Origin: Candidatus Hydrogenedentota bacterium
GTDB lineage: Bacteria; Hydrogenedentota; Hydrogenedentia; Hydrogenedentales; SLHB01
Direction of reading: 5' to 3'
Assembly (NCBI GenBank): GCA_016209895.1
Contig: JACQVH010000217.1
Span: 1 to 52,919, forward strand
DNA length: 52,919 bases
Shown in pieces: positions 15,936 through 25,262 of the stretch. Made by a program: the position numbers and the translations under genes. Under the pieces are notes generated by a model, which saw only the letters and a program-made list of their open reading frames with translations, ran no database searches and was not told the DNA's origin. Each line of letters starts with the position of its first letter. The first letter of the stretch is position 1.

Positions 15936-18116
15936 ATGTGGTTCTCGCTCATTATTTCGACATCGTTCTCTATGGTGTCGGCATCCGCTCAGGAAGGGAT
16001 CACCTTTGAAAGCGACCCGGTCACACGCTATTTACACATCACCTACGACGTCCCTTCGGATACAGGCGACGACGTTGTGGCGGATTGCGCATGGTCGCCT
16101 CCGGGAAAAAACGACTGGCGGCCGGCCAAAGTCACACCTTACATTTCAGAGACCGCGGCGAATATGGTCCGCGACGCGGAGTGGAACCGATGGGTCGAGA
16201 ACGGCGAAGTGACCGAACGGCGCGCCGGCGGCCTCAGACGTACCGTCGTGTTCAACCCCTACCCCGAAGCGCAGGACGACGGCCGAGTGGACGTGGATTT
16301 CCGGATTCAAGTCCGAGCAACGGACGGAAGCGTCCTCGCGACACACAACGCACATTTGACGGCTGACAATATGGATGTCGTGTACCTCGAAGATTGGTCC
16401 CAAATCCTGCAAAAGGACGTGATCAGCGTGGAAGCGCCACCGACACAACGAAAATGGTCTTGGCATTCCGGACTCGATGGCACCGCGCGTGTCAGTTTCG
16501 GGAATGAACTGTGGGGTGGCCCTGACCCCGTCGTTCCTTTGCCTCAACTGACTTATTTCCTCGACCTGCGGGGTTGGTACGCGCTCTTCGTTTGCACGTC
16601 GCCAACCAAGGGCGGAATCGGCCTGCGTATGACCGGCGACGAACGTACGGACTACATGGGCTCGCGTCACGCCTGGGAGGAAGTGTTTTGGCGTTGGCGG
16701 CGTATGGACCGTCAAAGCTTAGTCCTCAAGCAACGACACATCTACACCGGCTGGGCCGCCGCGCACCTTGACTATGTGAAACTGGTTCCCATCTCAGAGG
16801 CGCAGGCAGCAGAGATGGACTCGCAGTTCGGGACACCGGACAAGACCGTGGTGGGGTATTACGAACCCTACTCGTGGGCCTTCTGGGAAGACGTGCAGCA
16901 CCCATTCCAGCACCGCGAGCCCTTGCTCGCCTTCGCCGAAGCGCGCATGAGCATCGTGGACGTTCAACTGGGCCGGTTCGGGATGAAGTCAGTCTACGAA
17001 ACACGCTTGACCGACCAGTTGCTCTACGCGACCATCGGCGACCCCATCGGCGACGTGGCGCAGCCGCGCACCGATAACGTCGGGCGCATGCAACAGTATA
17101 CCAACACGCTCGAAACGACGCTGCGGCACGCCCGCGACTTGGGTCTGCCCACTCATGCCAACTTCGGCGCGAGCAATTGTTACCTTGGTACCCCGTTGCA
17201 AGGCGATTTCTCCAAGGCGCATCCGGACTGGCTGCGCGGACATCACCTCCGCTTCGAAGTACCCGAGGTGCGGGTATATGCCCTCAGCTTGTATCGTGAA
17301 TCGTTGGAACTCGGCGCACCGGGGCTTTCGCTGGATTACTGTCGTTACCCGGAAACCGTGGACGTGCCGGAAACCGGCAACATTTTTATGCGCGAACTCC
17401 GGAGATTAGCCGATGAATTCAGTGTGAAGCGTGGCACGCCCGTGCCGATCCTCGTGCGATTTCCGGGCAAAGGCGTCAGACGTTGGGAGCTCTTTGACTA
17501 CGCGACGTGGGCGCGCGAAGGTTGGGTGGACTACCTGTGTCCGAGCAATATCCAGGGACGGCATCAGCATATCGAAATTGCGCCCTACCTCGCGGCGGTC
17601 GAGGGCACCAAGTGCAAACTACTGCCATGTGCGGACGGCCTCAGTTGGGGACTGCCCGTGCCGGGGCCGTATCTATGGCGCGTCGCGCGCCTGTACGACG
17701 CCGGTGTGCCGGGCATTTACGTGTATCAGGCCGACGGTCGGGTTCTCGAGTGGCCCGGCGACCGGCGCTGCATGCGAATGCTCGCCAGCAGCGAGGCCGT
17801 GCGCCGGTGGTGGGAAGCTGATGCGCGGCTGCGACCCCAGAGGAGCAAAGGCATCTTCATCTCCCGACCCGAGGACGGCAAGACCTACCATGCCTGGGAG
17901 CGGCTACGGGTCTGGCTCGAGGGAATCCCGATGGGTGAAGTTGAAATGTATCTGGACGGACAGTCGATCAACCGAAGCGAGGGTCCTCCCTATCTGCTCG
18001 GCACCGAAGAGTATGACTCCGACCACGTCATCCCGCCCGGCGAGCATCAACTCAAGGTCCGCGCCAAAGACGGCGACGGTTGGCTCGAACAGAAATTTGT
18101 AATTCTCGGAGCATAA
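15936..18116 (+). CDS. Secreted glycosidase-like protein (TIM-barrel, C-terminal Ig-like domain)
   Basis: 726 aa with a signal peptide (MWFSLIISTSFSMVSASAQE) and AAGGGGGACG-type ribosome-binding site 8 nt upstream. Order: an N-terminal beta-sandwich (to about residue 280) with GLDGTARVSFGNELWGGPDP, then a barrel resembling the GHL10/DUF187 glycosyl hydrolase-like group, including GLSLDYCRYPETVDVPETGN and WVDYLCPSNIQGRHQHIEIA, and a C-terminal bacterial Ig-like domain (ISRPEDGKTYHAWERLRVWL ... HVIPPGEHQLKVRAKDGDGW). Likely periplasmic or outer-surface; substrate unknown. Seventeen bases after the ceramidase-like gene, so probably co-transcribed. Confidence 0.72.
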   Translation: MWFSLIISTSFSMVSASAQEGITFESDPVTRYLHITYDVPSDTGDDVVADCAWSPPGKNDWRPAKVTPYISETAANMVRDAEWNRWVENGEVTERRAGGLRRTVVFNPYPEAQDDGRVDVDFRIQVRATDGSVLATHNAHLTADNMDVVYLEDWSQILQKDVISVEAPPTQRKWSWHSGLDGTARVSFGNELWGGPDPVVPLPQLTYFLDLRGWYALFVCTSPTKGGIGLRMTGDERTDYMGSRHAWEEVFWRWRRMDRQSLVLKQRHIYTGWAAAHLDYVKLVPISEAQAAEMDSQFGTPDKTVVGYYEPYSWAFWEDVQHPFQHREPLLAFAEARMSIVDVQLGRFGMKSVYETRLTDQLLYATIGDPIGDVAQPRTDNVGRMQQYTNTLETTLRHARDLGLPTHANFGASNCYLGTPLQGDFSKAHPDWLRGHHLRFEVPEVRVYALSLYRESLELGAPGLSLDYCRYPETVDVPETGNIFMRELRRLADEFSVKRGTPVPILVRFPGKGVRRWELFDYATWAREGWVDYLCPSNIQGRHQHIEIAPYLAAVEGTKCKLLPCADGLSWGLPVPGPYLWRVARLYDAGVPGIYVYQADGRVLEWPGDRRCMRMLASSEAVRRWWEADARLRPQRSKGIFISRPEDGKTYHAWERLRVWLEGIPMGEVEMYLDGQSINRSEGPPYLLGTEEYDSDHVIPPGEHQLKVRAKDGDGWLEQKFVILGA

Positions 18117-18164
18117 TTCGATTCCGGGTAGACTCACCGCCACTGCGTCAATACAATACGCTCC

Positions 18165-19796
18165 ATGTCTCCGGAAATTTCGACCGAGAACGCTAGTCTG
18201 AGCATCGAAGACGGCCTCCTCGGCGTTTACGTTCGCACGGCGCTGTGGTATTTGCTGGTCGTCGCGATCTGCTGGGCGCTCGGCATCGAGGCCAGTTACG
18301 GTTCGCCGCTGCCATTCTATGCGCTCCTGCGCCCGGCAGTGTCCACGTGGGTAGTCCCCGGCCTGGTAGTCTTTCTGGCCGCGCTCTTGCTATTCGCAGC
18401 CGCTCCACGTTGGCAATACATAAGCGGGGGGAAGCATTCACGCTCGGCGATCGTGTTGGTGGGCATTTGCGGACTCTTGTTGGCCATAGTCGCGTTTCGT
18501 TTCGATCTGGCTGCGCGCAGTGGGACGATCCTTTCCCTGTTTCTCGGCTACTGGAAGGCGCTTCGGTGGCATTTACTGGTGCTGGCGGTAGCGGCGGGTT
18601 TCACGGTGCTCTTCGCACGCGTTCTGCTAACTTTTCACAACGTTGATACTACGCCGACGGGCCGAAGCGTGGCGTGGTCCTTGGCCGGGTTGATACTCTT
18701 CTCATTCATGTTCTCCGGCGCGGTGGCAATGCTTCGGGACGGACCGCACGGCATTTCGCAGGCGTACGAGCGCCAAACCTACGAGTTCATCGGTGATATC
18801 GGGCGCGGCCGAACCATCAAGGGCTTGCTGCATGACTACGTGAGAATCCATCCGTATCTTTCGATGCATGCCAAAGTGCATCCGCCGGGTCCCATTGTAC
18901 TGCTCTGGCTCATGTCTTACGTGGCCGGACGCGAGCCCCTCGGCCTTTCTCTGGCGACCATGCTCTTGGGAAGTACGGGAGTGATTCCACTGTATTTCTG
19001 GGCGAGAGATATGACCAGCAAACGCACCGCGCTGATCGGCTGTCTCCTGTACTCGCTGATGCCCAGCATCGTGCTGTTCACCGCAACCAGTGCGGACATT
19101 CTTTTTCTGCCATTCGTCGCCACGACGCTATTTCTGTTCTGGCGGGCCATGGACCGCAGTTCCATCGCCTATGCCGCGGCCGCCGGTATCAGCTATGGAA
19201 TCTTGTCGTTGCTCTCATTTTCATTGATCGGAATCGGCGCGTTTTTCGGATTGGTCGGACTTTGGCGGCTCGCCCAGAAGGAGTACCGCGCCTCAGTCTT
19301 TCAGATCGCCGCGGTTATGCTGCTTGCGTTCCTTGCAGTACACCTCGCGGTCCGATTCTGGTCCGGGTTCGACGTGATCGCCTGTTTCCGCGCGTGCAAG
19401 AGCCAATTCGAGTCGGATCAAATCCACCTGGAAGCAAAAGACCCGCGGTTTCCAGCCTGGACCTGGAAGTTTCTGAACCCGATGTGCTGGTTCTATTTCG
19501 CAGGCATTCCCGTATCAGTACTATTCCTGTGGCGGCTGTGGCGACCGGAACCCAATTCACGCGCGCTCTTCGTGATTCTCGGGCTGACGCTGATCGCGCT
19601 TGACTTGCTTGACCTCGCGCGCGGCGAAGGCGAACGGTCCGCGATGTACATTCTGCCATTCGTAGTCCTGCCCGCGGCTCACGCCTTGCAGGAGATTATG
19701 GCCCGAACCCGCTCTTGCCGTCCGTTGATAGTTACTCTAGGTTTCCTCGTCGTGCAATGCTGGATCACCGAATCGGTTTTGTATACGTTCTGGTAG
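18165..19796 (+). CDS. GT-C fold polyprenyl-phosphate-sugar transferase-like membrane protein
   Basis: 543 aa with roughly 11-12 hydrophobic segments and a large extracytoplasmic loop, as in PMT/ArnT-type glycosyltransferases. The conserved-looking loop SMHAKVHPPGPIVLLWLMSY (HPPG motif followed by a helix) is typical of bacterial dolichol/undecaprenyl-phosphate-mannose-dependent transferases, and ATSADILFLPFVATTLFLFW and FNPMCW-type elements follow. It would transfer a sugar from a lipid-linked donor to an exported acceptor. The gene lies 110 bp upstream of a GT2 that resembles polyprenyl-phosphate-mannose synthases, which could supply the donor. ATG start lacks a strong Shine-Dalgarno sequence. 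Confidence 0.72.
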   Translation: MSPEISTENASLSIEDGLLGVYVRTALWYLLVVAICWALGIEASYGSPLPFYALLRPAVSTWVVPGLVVFLAALLLFAAAPRWQYISGGKHSRSAIVLVGICGLLLAIVAFRFDLAARSGTILSLFLGYWKALRWHLLVLAVAAGFTVLFARVLLTFHNVDTTPTGRSVAWSLAGLILFSFMFSGAVAMLRDGPHGISQAYERQTYEFIGDIGRGRTIKGLLHDYVRIHPYLSMHAKVHPPGPIVLLWLMSYVAGREPLGLSLATMLLGSTGVIPLYFWARDMTSKRTALIGCLLYSLMPSIVLFTATSADILFLPFVATTLFLFWRAMDRSSIAYAAAAGISYGILSLLSFSLIGIGAFFGLVGLWRLAQKEYRASVFQIAAVMLLAFLAVHLAVRFWSGFDVIACFRACKSQFESDQIHLEAKDPRFPAWTWKFLNPMCWFYFAGIPVSVLFLWRLWRPEPNSRALFVILGLTLIALDLLDLARGEGERSAMYILPFVVLPAAHALQEIMARTRSCRPLIVTLGFLVVQCWITESVLYTFW

Positions 19797-19865
19797 ACTG
19801 GTCCATACTCACATGGAACTTGTTACCGTGCGCCATACCAACTCACTCGAAGACAAAGGGACAAG

Positions 19866-19908
19866 AGCATTTTCAATCGCAAATTGAAAATTGAAAATCC
19901 AAAATCAT
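19866..19908. repeat. AT-rich microrepeat (AAATTGAAAATTG-type)
   Basis: TTTTCAATCGCAAATTGAAA then ATTGAAAATCCAAAATCAT directly before the ATG at 19911: an 8-nt AAAATTGA-like word repeated four to five times. It occupies the ribosome-binding region of the GT2 gene. Same class of location as the other microrepeats (between co-directional genes). Confidence 0.6.
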
Positions 19909-19910
19909 AA

Positions 19911-20651
19911 ATGTGGCACGATAAGAAAATCTCAGTAATCTTTCCAACCTACAACGAGAAGGACTCCATCCGCGCCGCCATCGAAGACTTCTTCAGCACG
20001 GGTTACGTGGATGAAATCCTGGTGGTGAACAACAACGCGGCACCCGGCACCGACGAGGAAGTGGGCGCCACGCGGGCGCGGCTGGTCTATGAGTCTCGCC
20101 AAGGATACGGCTATGCGATCTGGAAAGGCCTGGCCGAGGCCACGGGCGACCTGCTGATCATTTCTGAACCGGACGGCACGTTTTCGGGTCACGACGTGAT
20201 AAAACTTCTCGCCTACTCCGACGATGTCCCGGTCGTATTCGGCACCCGCACACAACGCGAGCTCGTGTGGGAAGGGGCCAATATGGGCTTTTTCCTGAAA
20301 TGGGGAAATTGGGCGGTCGGCAAGATGATGGAGTTTCTGTTCAATACGACGCTGCTGACGGACGTGGGCTGCTCGATGCGCCTGTTGCGCCGGGCCGCGT
20401 ATGAAAAGGTCGCGCCTCAGTTCAAAGTAGGCGGCTCCGCCTTCGGCCCGCACCTGATGCTGCTAATCATTCTCAATCGCATCCCGTTCGTCGAAATCCC
20501 GGTGAATTATAGGAAACGGGTCGGCGAATCCTCCGTCACCGGCAGCAAATGGCGCGCCTTTCTTCTGGGGATCGAAATGATCGCAATGATTCTCCGCTAT
20601 CGTCTGCTCTCCTGGTTCGGGTGGAAGCCGGAAACGACGGGGGAACGGTAG
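19911..20651 (+). CDS. Family 2 glycosyltransferase, polyprenyl-phosphate-mannose synthase-like
   Basis: 246 aa. GT-A fold: KISVIFPTYNEKDSIRAAIE at the N-terminus, DEILVVNNNAAPGTDEEVGA, RQGYGYAIWKGLAEATGDLL (nucleotide-sugar binding), EPDGTFSGHDVIKLL in the place of the DxD loop, and PVNYRKRVGESSVTGSKWRA, the C-terminal GES-x-x-x motif of dolichyl-phosphate-mannose-synthase-type enzymes. A soluble or membrane-associated cytoplasmic enzyme making a lipid-linked sugar, probably for the upstream GT-C protein. The DxD is EPD here, as in some related enzymes. Confidence 0.85.
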   Translation: MWHDKKISVIFPTYNEKDSIRAAIEDFFSTGYVDEILVVNNNAAPGTDEEVGATRARLVYESRQGYGYAIWKGLAEATGDLLIISEPDGTFSGHDVIKLLAYSDDVPVVFGTRTQRELVWEGANMGFFLKWGNWAVGKMMEFLFNTTLLTDVGCSMRLLRRAAYEKVAPQFKVGGSAFGPHLMLLIILNRIPFVEIPVNYRKRVGESSVTGSKWRAFLLGIEMIAMILRYRLLSWFGWKPETTGER

Positions 20652-20655
20652 CTCC

Positions 20656-20826
20656 ATGAAAAAGAAGAAACATTCACAACGCAGACTGGCCGGCAGAAAA
20701 CTCCCAAAGTTTAAGTCACTACGGAGTCTGGTCTCTTTTGTCGAAAGACACGACTTAGCCGACTATTGGGATGAGATGCCCGAAGTCCAGTTCACCATAG
20801 ATCGCAAACCAACGAACCAGTTGACC
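20656..20826 (+). pseudogene. CopG-type antitoxin remnant
   Basis: Begins with the ATG at 20656, two codons after the GT2 stop region. KFKSLRSLVSFVERHDLADY then WDEMPEVQFTIDRK matches the N-terminus of the CopG/BrnA-like antitoxin family (F-x-x-x-H-D-L-x-D-Y-W-D/E). After about residue 56 the frame continues into sequence antisense to the membrane-protein gene, and the ribbon-helix-helix C-terminus is missing. The 123-aa ORF of the track is therefore a chimera; only the first part is ancestral. No toxin gene is adjacent. Confidence 0.6.
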
Positions 20827-20856
20827 GCTGATGGGGTGTTGATAACGAACGCAGCT

Positions 20857-21285
20857 TTACTGACGAACGCGACGCCGAATTTGCAAGTTGATCAACTTCA
20901 GAAGACTTGCAAACGGCACCGCATACAGGACACCCAGAAGGAAGAGATCGATTTCAGTCCTCGAGGCCGAAAGAAGTGCCGATCCCATGACACCACCCAC
21001 GGCGATGCAGGCAAATACGGTGCCTAACACACCGAAAAAGAACGAAAGAAATCGGGTACAATGCAGCTTGTTATGGAGAAATGTCGCGGTGAAGTAACTC
21101 CAAGAAATGGGCGGAATGACTACAAAGAAACACCCCAGCGCCAACCAACGCCCCCGGCACTCATCTACCACCCAAACGCTATGACTTTGGGAACCAAGGG
21201 CTGCCCAAGCCATCAGAAGAGCGATGTACGAGGATAGTCCAATAAAAAGGGTGCCGCGCACCCCTACCACTTCCCCAATCTCCAT
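20857..21285 (-). CDS. Small integral membrane protein, unknown
   Basis: 142 aa from ATG 21285 (the track's 21312 start adds nine polar residues). Four hydrophobic segments can be seen: LFIGLSSYIALLMAWAAL, WLALGCFFVVIPPISWSYF, FLSFFFGVLGTVFACIAVGG and IDLFLLGVLYAVPFASLLKL. No motif I recognise. GGGGACAAGA precedes the start. The gene is convergent with the antitoxin remnant; with two and a half to three hundred bases of unexplained DNA upstream it stands alone. Confidence 0.55.
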   Translation of the reverse strand: MEIGEVVGVRGTLFIGLSSYIALLMAWAALGSQSHSVWVVDECRGRWLALGCFFVVIPPISWSYFTATFLHNKLHCTRFLSFFFGVLGTVFACIAVGGVMGSALLSASRTEIDLFLLGVLYAVPFASLLKLINLQIRRRVRQ

Positions 21286-21312
21286 TCTTGTCCCCTTTCT
21301 CCGCCCCGACAT

Positions 21313-21617
21313 GCGGTTCGCCTCCCAAGTCCGCAGAGGTAAGCGGACTTCCTGATCAAAATCGCAAGACGGTCAAACCCGGGAGTGTCCCCGCACTTTC
21401 CGCCGCCGCGCCGACGGTGTTGATGGTGCCTTGCTTTCCTTTTCTTGAAGTTGAATGTAGTGACGCACCAGCATCTGGGGTCGTGTCGGAAGCGGGCAGA
21501 GATGCGGTGTCTCGCCTGGCGGACACGTGTGATGACTGGATCATCAGTTAACATATTCAATACCCTCCAATAGCTGCAGAGGCGTCACGAGTAAAGGCAC
21601 CCAAAGGTCCGAGCCTG
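21313..21617. other. Intergenic region, nothing identified
   Basis: About 305 bp between the membrane-protein start and the restriction-enzyme stop. The track lists an 87-aa plus-strand and a 98-aa minus-strand ORF covering each other here; neither has a convincing start signal or a recognisable domain. The phrase AAACCCGGGAGTGTCCCC hints at insertion-sequence debris, but I cannot assign it. Confidence 0.3.
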
Positions 21618-22496
21618 TTATGTCTGGCTGACTTCTCGGGTCTCTATCCCGTACCGTTTTGCACGTTCACACATGATTGGATCGATGCGCCGCGCTACCA
21701 ACATGGCGCGCACTTCCGTTGGCTCTCTTCCGAATTGAACCATTATCATGGCCCGATACTTCACTGCCTGAAGCAGGCCTACCACATCCTGCGGTCCTAC
21801 GTCTACCTCGACCTCGACCGCCAAGAATCGAGACCTTGAATCCAGGAAAAGGAGGTCAGCCCGGTCGTGGGTTGGGAATTGGTATTCCTCACGGACAAGG
21901 GCCAAACCCTCCTCGACCAGGCCAGGGTTGTGCGCTAGGGACTCCCTTAATCTCAGATGCTCCTCCCCTTCCTCGCTTGCTCTATATTGTAAGTATGCGC
22001 TTGGTGCTTGGGCATGCGCATGTATCGAGAGTGAATGGAAGTTTTCCGGGTCGAATTCCGAAACTCGTTTCAGCCACGCCACTATTGTGTCGGCTCTTCG
22101 CCCGACCGTAGATCCGGTTAGGCCGCTGTTCTTGGACAGGAATCTACAAATATTCGGCTTGTTGATTTCGGCATCTGTGAAGGCATGCAGTAGCAACCGG
22201 ATAGCTTCCGCATTGCGGACGGCCCTGCGAAGTAATCCCAACTTTTCGGCGGGGCGTCTGATTTTCAAATAAACATGACGATCGTCGGTAATGGACACAG
22301 AACGACCCGTTACGAGCACTAGCCCCAAGATTCGAGCAGCGTGTTTGTAATAATCGACTTGGCGTGGATCTATCCCCATTTGTTTCGCAAGCGAAGCCTT
22401 GTCAGTAATGCCTGCGTCCGTAAGCGCGAGAAAGTCACCAACGAGGGAAAGAGAATTTGCCTGGGGAATATCTCGTGTGCTAATTCGTGGCGGCAT
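21618..22496 (-). CDS. Putative type II restriction endonuclease
   Basis: 292 aa, encoded directly after a Dam-type methyltransferase with a TAATG overlap (shared A at 22496), which is the main reason for the call. N-terminal residues 1-85 look like a winged-helix module (LTDAGITDKASLAKQMGIDP then RQVDYYKHAARILGLV). The C-terminus carries a PD-(D/E)XK-like core: HDRADLLFLDSRSRFLAVEV with D214 and E228, followed by a Glu (E230) where the usual Lys would be, an E-x-E arrangement as in BamHI. Beyond this, LLQAVKYRAMIMVQFGREP. It presumably cuts the unmodified target of the methylase. A NucS-like nuclease domain is an alternative description. Confidence 0.65.
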   Translation of the reverse strand: MPPRISTRDIPQANSLSLVGDFLALTDAGITDKASLAKQMGIDPRQVDYYKHAARILGLVLVTGRSVSITDDRHVYLKIRRPAEKLGLLRRAVRNAEAIRLLLHAFTDAEINKPNICRFLSKNSGLTGSTVGRRADTIVAWLKRVSEFDPENFHSLSIHAHAQAPSAYLQYRASEEGEEHLRLRESLAHNPGLVEEGLALVREEYQFPTHDRADLLFLDSRSRFLAVEVEVDVGPQDVVGLLQAVKYRAMIMVQFGREPTEVRAMLVARRIDPIMCERAKRYGIETREVSQT

Positions 22497-23365
22497 TAAT
22501 TGGTGATTACGAGCTCCTTCACCGGTCCTCTACCGGCTCCGTTAGAGTTTATGGCACGGCGGGCCTCAACAGTATGAATGTGAAAGTCTTTGTACAATCG
22601 GCGGATATAAAAGGTGTCACTGTTGCTAACGACTACGTAGCAACCCCGATTAGCCAAGTCAGTTGCAACTTGAAAGAGGCGTCTGTGCTCATCGGCACCG
22701 AACCTGGGCTCTCCCAATGCAGAGACTGCATACCCGGTGAAACCGGTTGTCTCGGAGTAATAAGGCGGGTCCATGTATATAAAATCGCGCGCCTTAGCGC
22801 GATCGCAAACGTCGCTGAAATCGGCTACTTTCAACTGCGCGCCCTTCAGTGCGTCAGCGACCGCTGCCATACTCCTTTCATCGTAAATGCGCGGATTCTT
22901 GTAGGAGCCGACCGGAACATTGAACTCGCCACGAGCATTGACCCTGTAAAGGCCATTGTAACAGGTCTTATTGAGGTAGATGAGGCGCGCTGCGCGTTCA
23001 ACTGAACTCAGTTTGGTCGGGTCGAGTCGCCGAACGTGGTAATAGTGCTCCAAGCTATGTGAGTCGTGATGCTTCTCTATCGCGGGAATAAGCGATCCCA
23101 ACTCGTTCCTAAGTACTTGGTAGCAGTTAATCAGCTCTGCGTTAGCGTCACCAAGTTCGGCCGGAAACGATCCATATAAGCGGCGAAGAAAGAAGAAGAC
23201 TGCCCCGCTTCCCACAAATGGCTCAAAATACGTGCCGAATTGCTTCGGGAAGAATGCTTGTAATCTCGGAAGCAGTTGGGTTTTGCCGCCAGCCCACTTG
23301 AGCACGGGTTCTGCGGCGAATCTCGATTGAGAATCCTGGTCGAAAGGTAGCGTCTCTGTTATCAT
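22496..23365 (-). CDS. Dam-family adenine-N6 DNA methyltransferase
   Basis: 289 aa, alpha-class amino-methyltransferase. Motif X/start EPVLKWAGGKTQLLPRL, motif I FEPFVGSGAVFFFL (residues about 47-60, SAM binding), the highly typical YLNKTCYNGLYRVNARGEFN, and motif IV DPPYYSE at about residue 199. This order and the LNKTCYNGLYRVN stretch are those of Dam, DpnM and EcoRV methylases, so a GATC-containing target is likely. It protects host DNA from the overlapping downstream nuclease. The start has a TAGAAT-type -10 within 15 bp, so transcription may begin very close to the ATG. Its base composition is slightly lower in GC than neighbouring genes, consistent with acquisition. Confidence 0.9.
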   Translation of the reverse strand: MITETLPFDQDSQSRFAAEPVLKWAGGKTQLLPRLQAFFPKQFGTYFEPFVGSGAVFFFLRRLYGSFPAELGDANAELINCYQVLRNELGSLIPAIEKHHDSHSLEHYYHVRRLDPTKLSSVERAARLIYLNKTCYNGLYRVNARGEFNVPVGSYKNPRIYDERSMAAVADALKGAQLKVADFSDVCDRAKARDFIYMDPPYYSETTGFTGYAVSALGEPRFGADEHRRLFQVATDLANRGCYVVVSNSDTFYIRRLYKDFHIHTVEARRAINSNGAGRGPVKELVITN

Positions 23366-23516
23366 CGTGTCTTATTCTACATCTCAGCCTTGAATCAGCA
23401 AGAATTTTTGTGAACTTGGCTCACGGTGGCGGGATTATTGTCTCAAACGGAGCTTTTGTCAACCATGATCTTTATCTAATTCAGAACGAAAAGACCAGAA
23501 CGGATAGGAGAGACAA

Positions 23517-25262
23517 ATGGCGTTGGCACTGACTGTTTACATCGTGGCGCACACGGTGTCCGGCGAAATGCAGGACCCGAATGGGTTTGAGCGGGCCGTC
23601 GAGCGATTGCGCACGGCACAGATTCAACGAGTGGTGCTGGAATCGTACCGCGGCGGGCTATCCGTAGACGAAGCGATAATGGTCAAGGCGCGCGACCAGT
23701 TCAAAACGGCGGGCTTCGAGACCATGGGCGGGCTAATGCCGGTCTGGGGAGAAGGCTTCGGCAAGCGCGGCGAAGGCGTCGAGACTCATCTGCCCTTCTT
23801 CTGTTATTCCTCGGAAGAAACCGTGTCGGCCATCGAAGGCGAGATACGCAAGTTGGCACGGCTGTTCGATGACGTAGTGATTGACGATGCACTGATGACC
23901 TCGTGCCGCTGCGACACCTGCGATCGGGCTCGTGGAGACAAGGAATGGCCCGAATTCCGACAGGAATTGCTATGCGGGGCGACGCGGCGCTGGGTCCGAG
24001 CCGCCCATGAAGAAAACCCGAACGCGAAACTAATTGTGAAATTTCCGCAGACCTACGACCGATACCACGTTTACGGCTACGACACGGCACACTTCCCGGA
24101 GATTTTCGACGGGGTCTGGGTGGGCTCGGAATCCCGCGACCCGGAGACCGTCGCTTTCGGCTATACCGAGCAGTACCAGGGCTATTTCAATATCCGGTGG
24201 ATGCGCGCCTGTGCCGGGCCGAAGTTCGAGGCGGCCTGGTACGACTACCTGGATTGCAACGACACCCTCTTCTATCTCCAAGCCGTAACCACGGCGCTGG
24301 GCCGGCCCGACCGCACGGTCATGTTCTGCTACGGAGACAACTTATTCTCCGACAACCGGGTCCAACGCGTGACCGAAGGCTTGCCCGGTCTCGAACGACT
24401 CTGGCAGGCCGCCGAGCATCCACGCGGGGTCTTCGTGCTGAAGCCGCCGAACAGCGACGGGTCCGGCGATTTGTTCATCTACGACGACTTCGGCATGCTC
24501 GGCATCCCGTGCGTGCCCACTACACAACTCTCGCCCGACATGCGGTCCGTCATCGTGCCGGCACAGGGCTTCGCCGATCGGAAGACCGGCGGAGCTATCA
24601 AAGAAATAATTCGTTCCGGCGGCCAAGTTATCGTGACCCACGCCGCTTTGCAACGGATAACGGACCAGCCGGACCTGCTGGCGCTGTTCGGATACCGTCC
24701 TCAAGGCGTCCACCCTGTGCGAACCCGAATCAGTGGCATCGAGCTGGACGGCAAGGTCAATAAACTAGAGCAACCATTTCATGTGCCCGGCGATCTGGCA
24801 CCCGAGAAAGAGGCCACAATTGCTGCGCGCGCAAAGTACGGTGAATTCATGGGAAGCCGGTACGTCCCCTTGGTCACGGTAATGACGCACCCGAGTGGCG
24901 GGAAAGCCATTGTCTGGAATATCGGCGCCTTCGGTCACGACGCGTACAACATCGAAGAATCGCTCTGCGTGCCGGTACGCAGCGAAATTCCCCAGTTGCC
25001 CGCGCCGGTCGTCAATTTACTGCGGAATATGGCGATTGAACCGTTGGGCTTTTCGCTATCGGCCCCGGCCCGCGTAGCCTGCTTCCTATTCGAGAAAAAG
25101 GCCGTGTTTGTAAACTATCGTGCGGAACCGGCGGATATTGTGACTAATGGTCTCGGACTCGACCTTTCAAGCCTTTACGCGGCCGCCGAAGGTACCGCAG
25201 CGGATTCTGAACGTTCTATTCGCTTGGCCCCGCACAGTTTTGCGATGGTCGGGATGAATTAG
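23517..25262 (+). CDS. Glycosidase-like TIM-barrel protein with amidotransferase-like C-terminal part
   Basis: 581 aa, no signal peptide. The ATG has GGAGAGACAA upstream. The first 300 residues look like a glycosidase barrel: VERLRTAQIQRVVLESYRGG, FDDVVIDDALMTSCRCDTCD (acidic pair at a strand end plus a C-x-C-x-x-C), NPNAKLIVKFPQTYDRYHVY. Residues about 340-470 resemble the flavodoxin-like/beta-galactosidase trimerisation fold (GIPCVPTTQLSPDMRSVIVP; GGQVIVTHAALQ; GKAIVWNIGAFGHDAYN). No family name I am certain of; related proteins are found in Planctomycetota-type genomes. Stands apart from the divergent RM genes. Confidence 0.55.
   Translation: MALALTVYIVAHTVSGEMQDPNGFERAVERLRTAQIQRVVLESYRGGLSVDEAIMVKARDQFKTAGFETMGGLMPVWGEGFGKRGEGVETHLPFFCYSSEETVSAIEGEIRKLARLFDDVVIDDALMTSCRCDTCDRARGDKEWPEFRQELLCGATRRWVRAAHEENPNAKLIVKFPQTYDRYHVYGYDTAHFPEIFDGVWVGSESRDPETVAFGYTEQYQGYFNIRWMRACAGPKFEAAWYDYLDCNDTLFYLQAVTTALGRPDRTVMFCYGDNLFSDNRVQRVTEGLPGLERLWQAAEHPRGVFVLKPPNSDGSGDLFIYDDFGMLGIPCVPTTQLSPDMRSVIVPAQGFADRKTGGAIKEIIRSGGQVIVTHAALQRITDQPDLLALFGYRPQGVHPVRTRISGIELDGKVNKLEQPFHVPGDLAPEKEATIAARAKYGEFMGSRYVPLVTVMTHPSGGKAIVWNIGAFGHDAYNIEESLCVPVRSEIPQLPAPVVNLLRNMAIEPLGFSLSAPARVACFLFEKKAVFVNYRAEPADIVTNGLGLDLSSLYAAAEGTAADSERSIRLAPHSFAMVGMN

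Noticed and set aside
21264-21560. 98-aa minus and 87-aa plus ORFs in the 21.3-21.6 kb gap
   Set aside because: No start signals, no recognisable domain, and they overlap each other.
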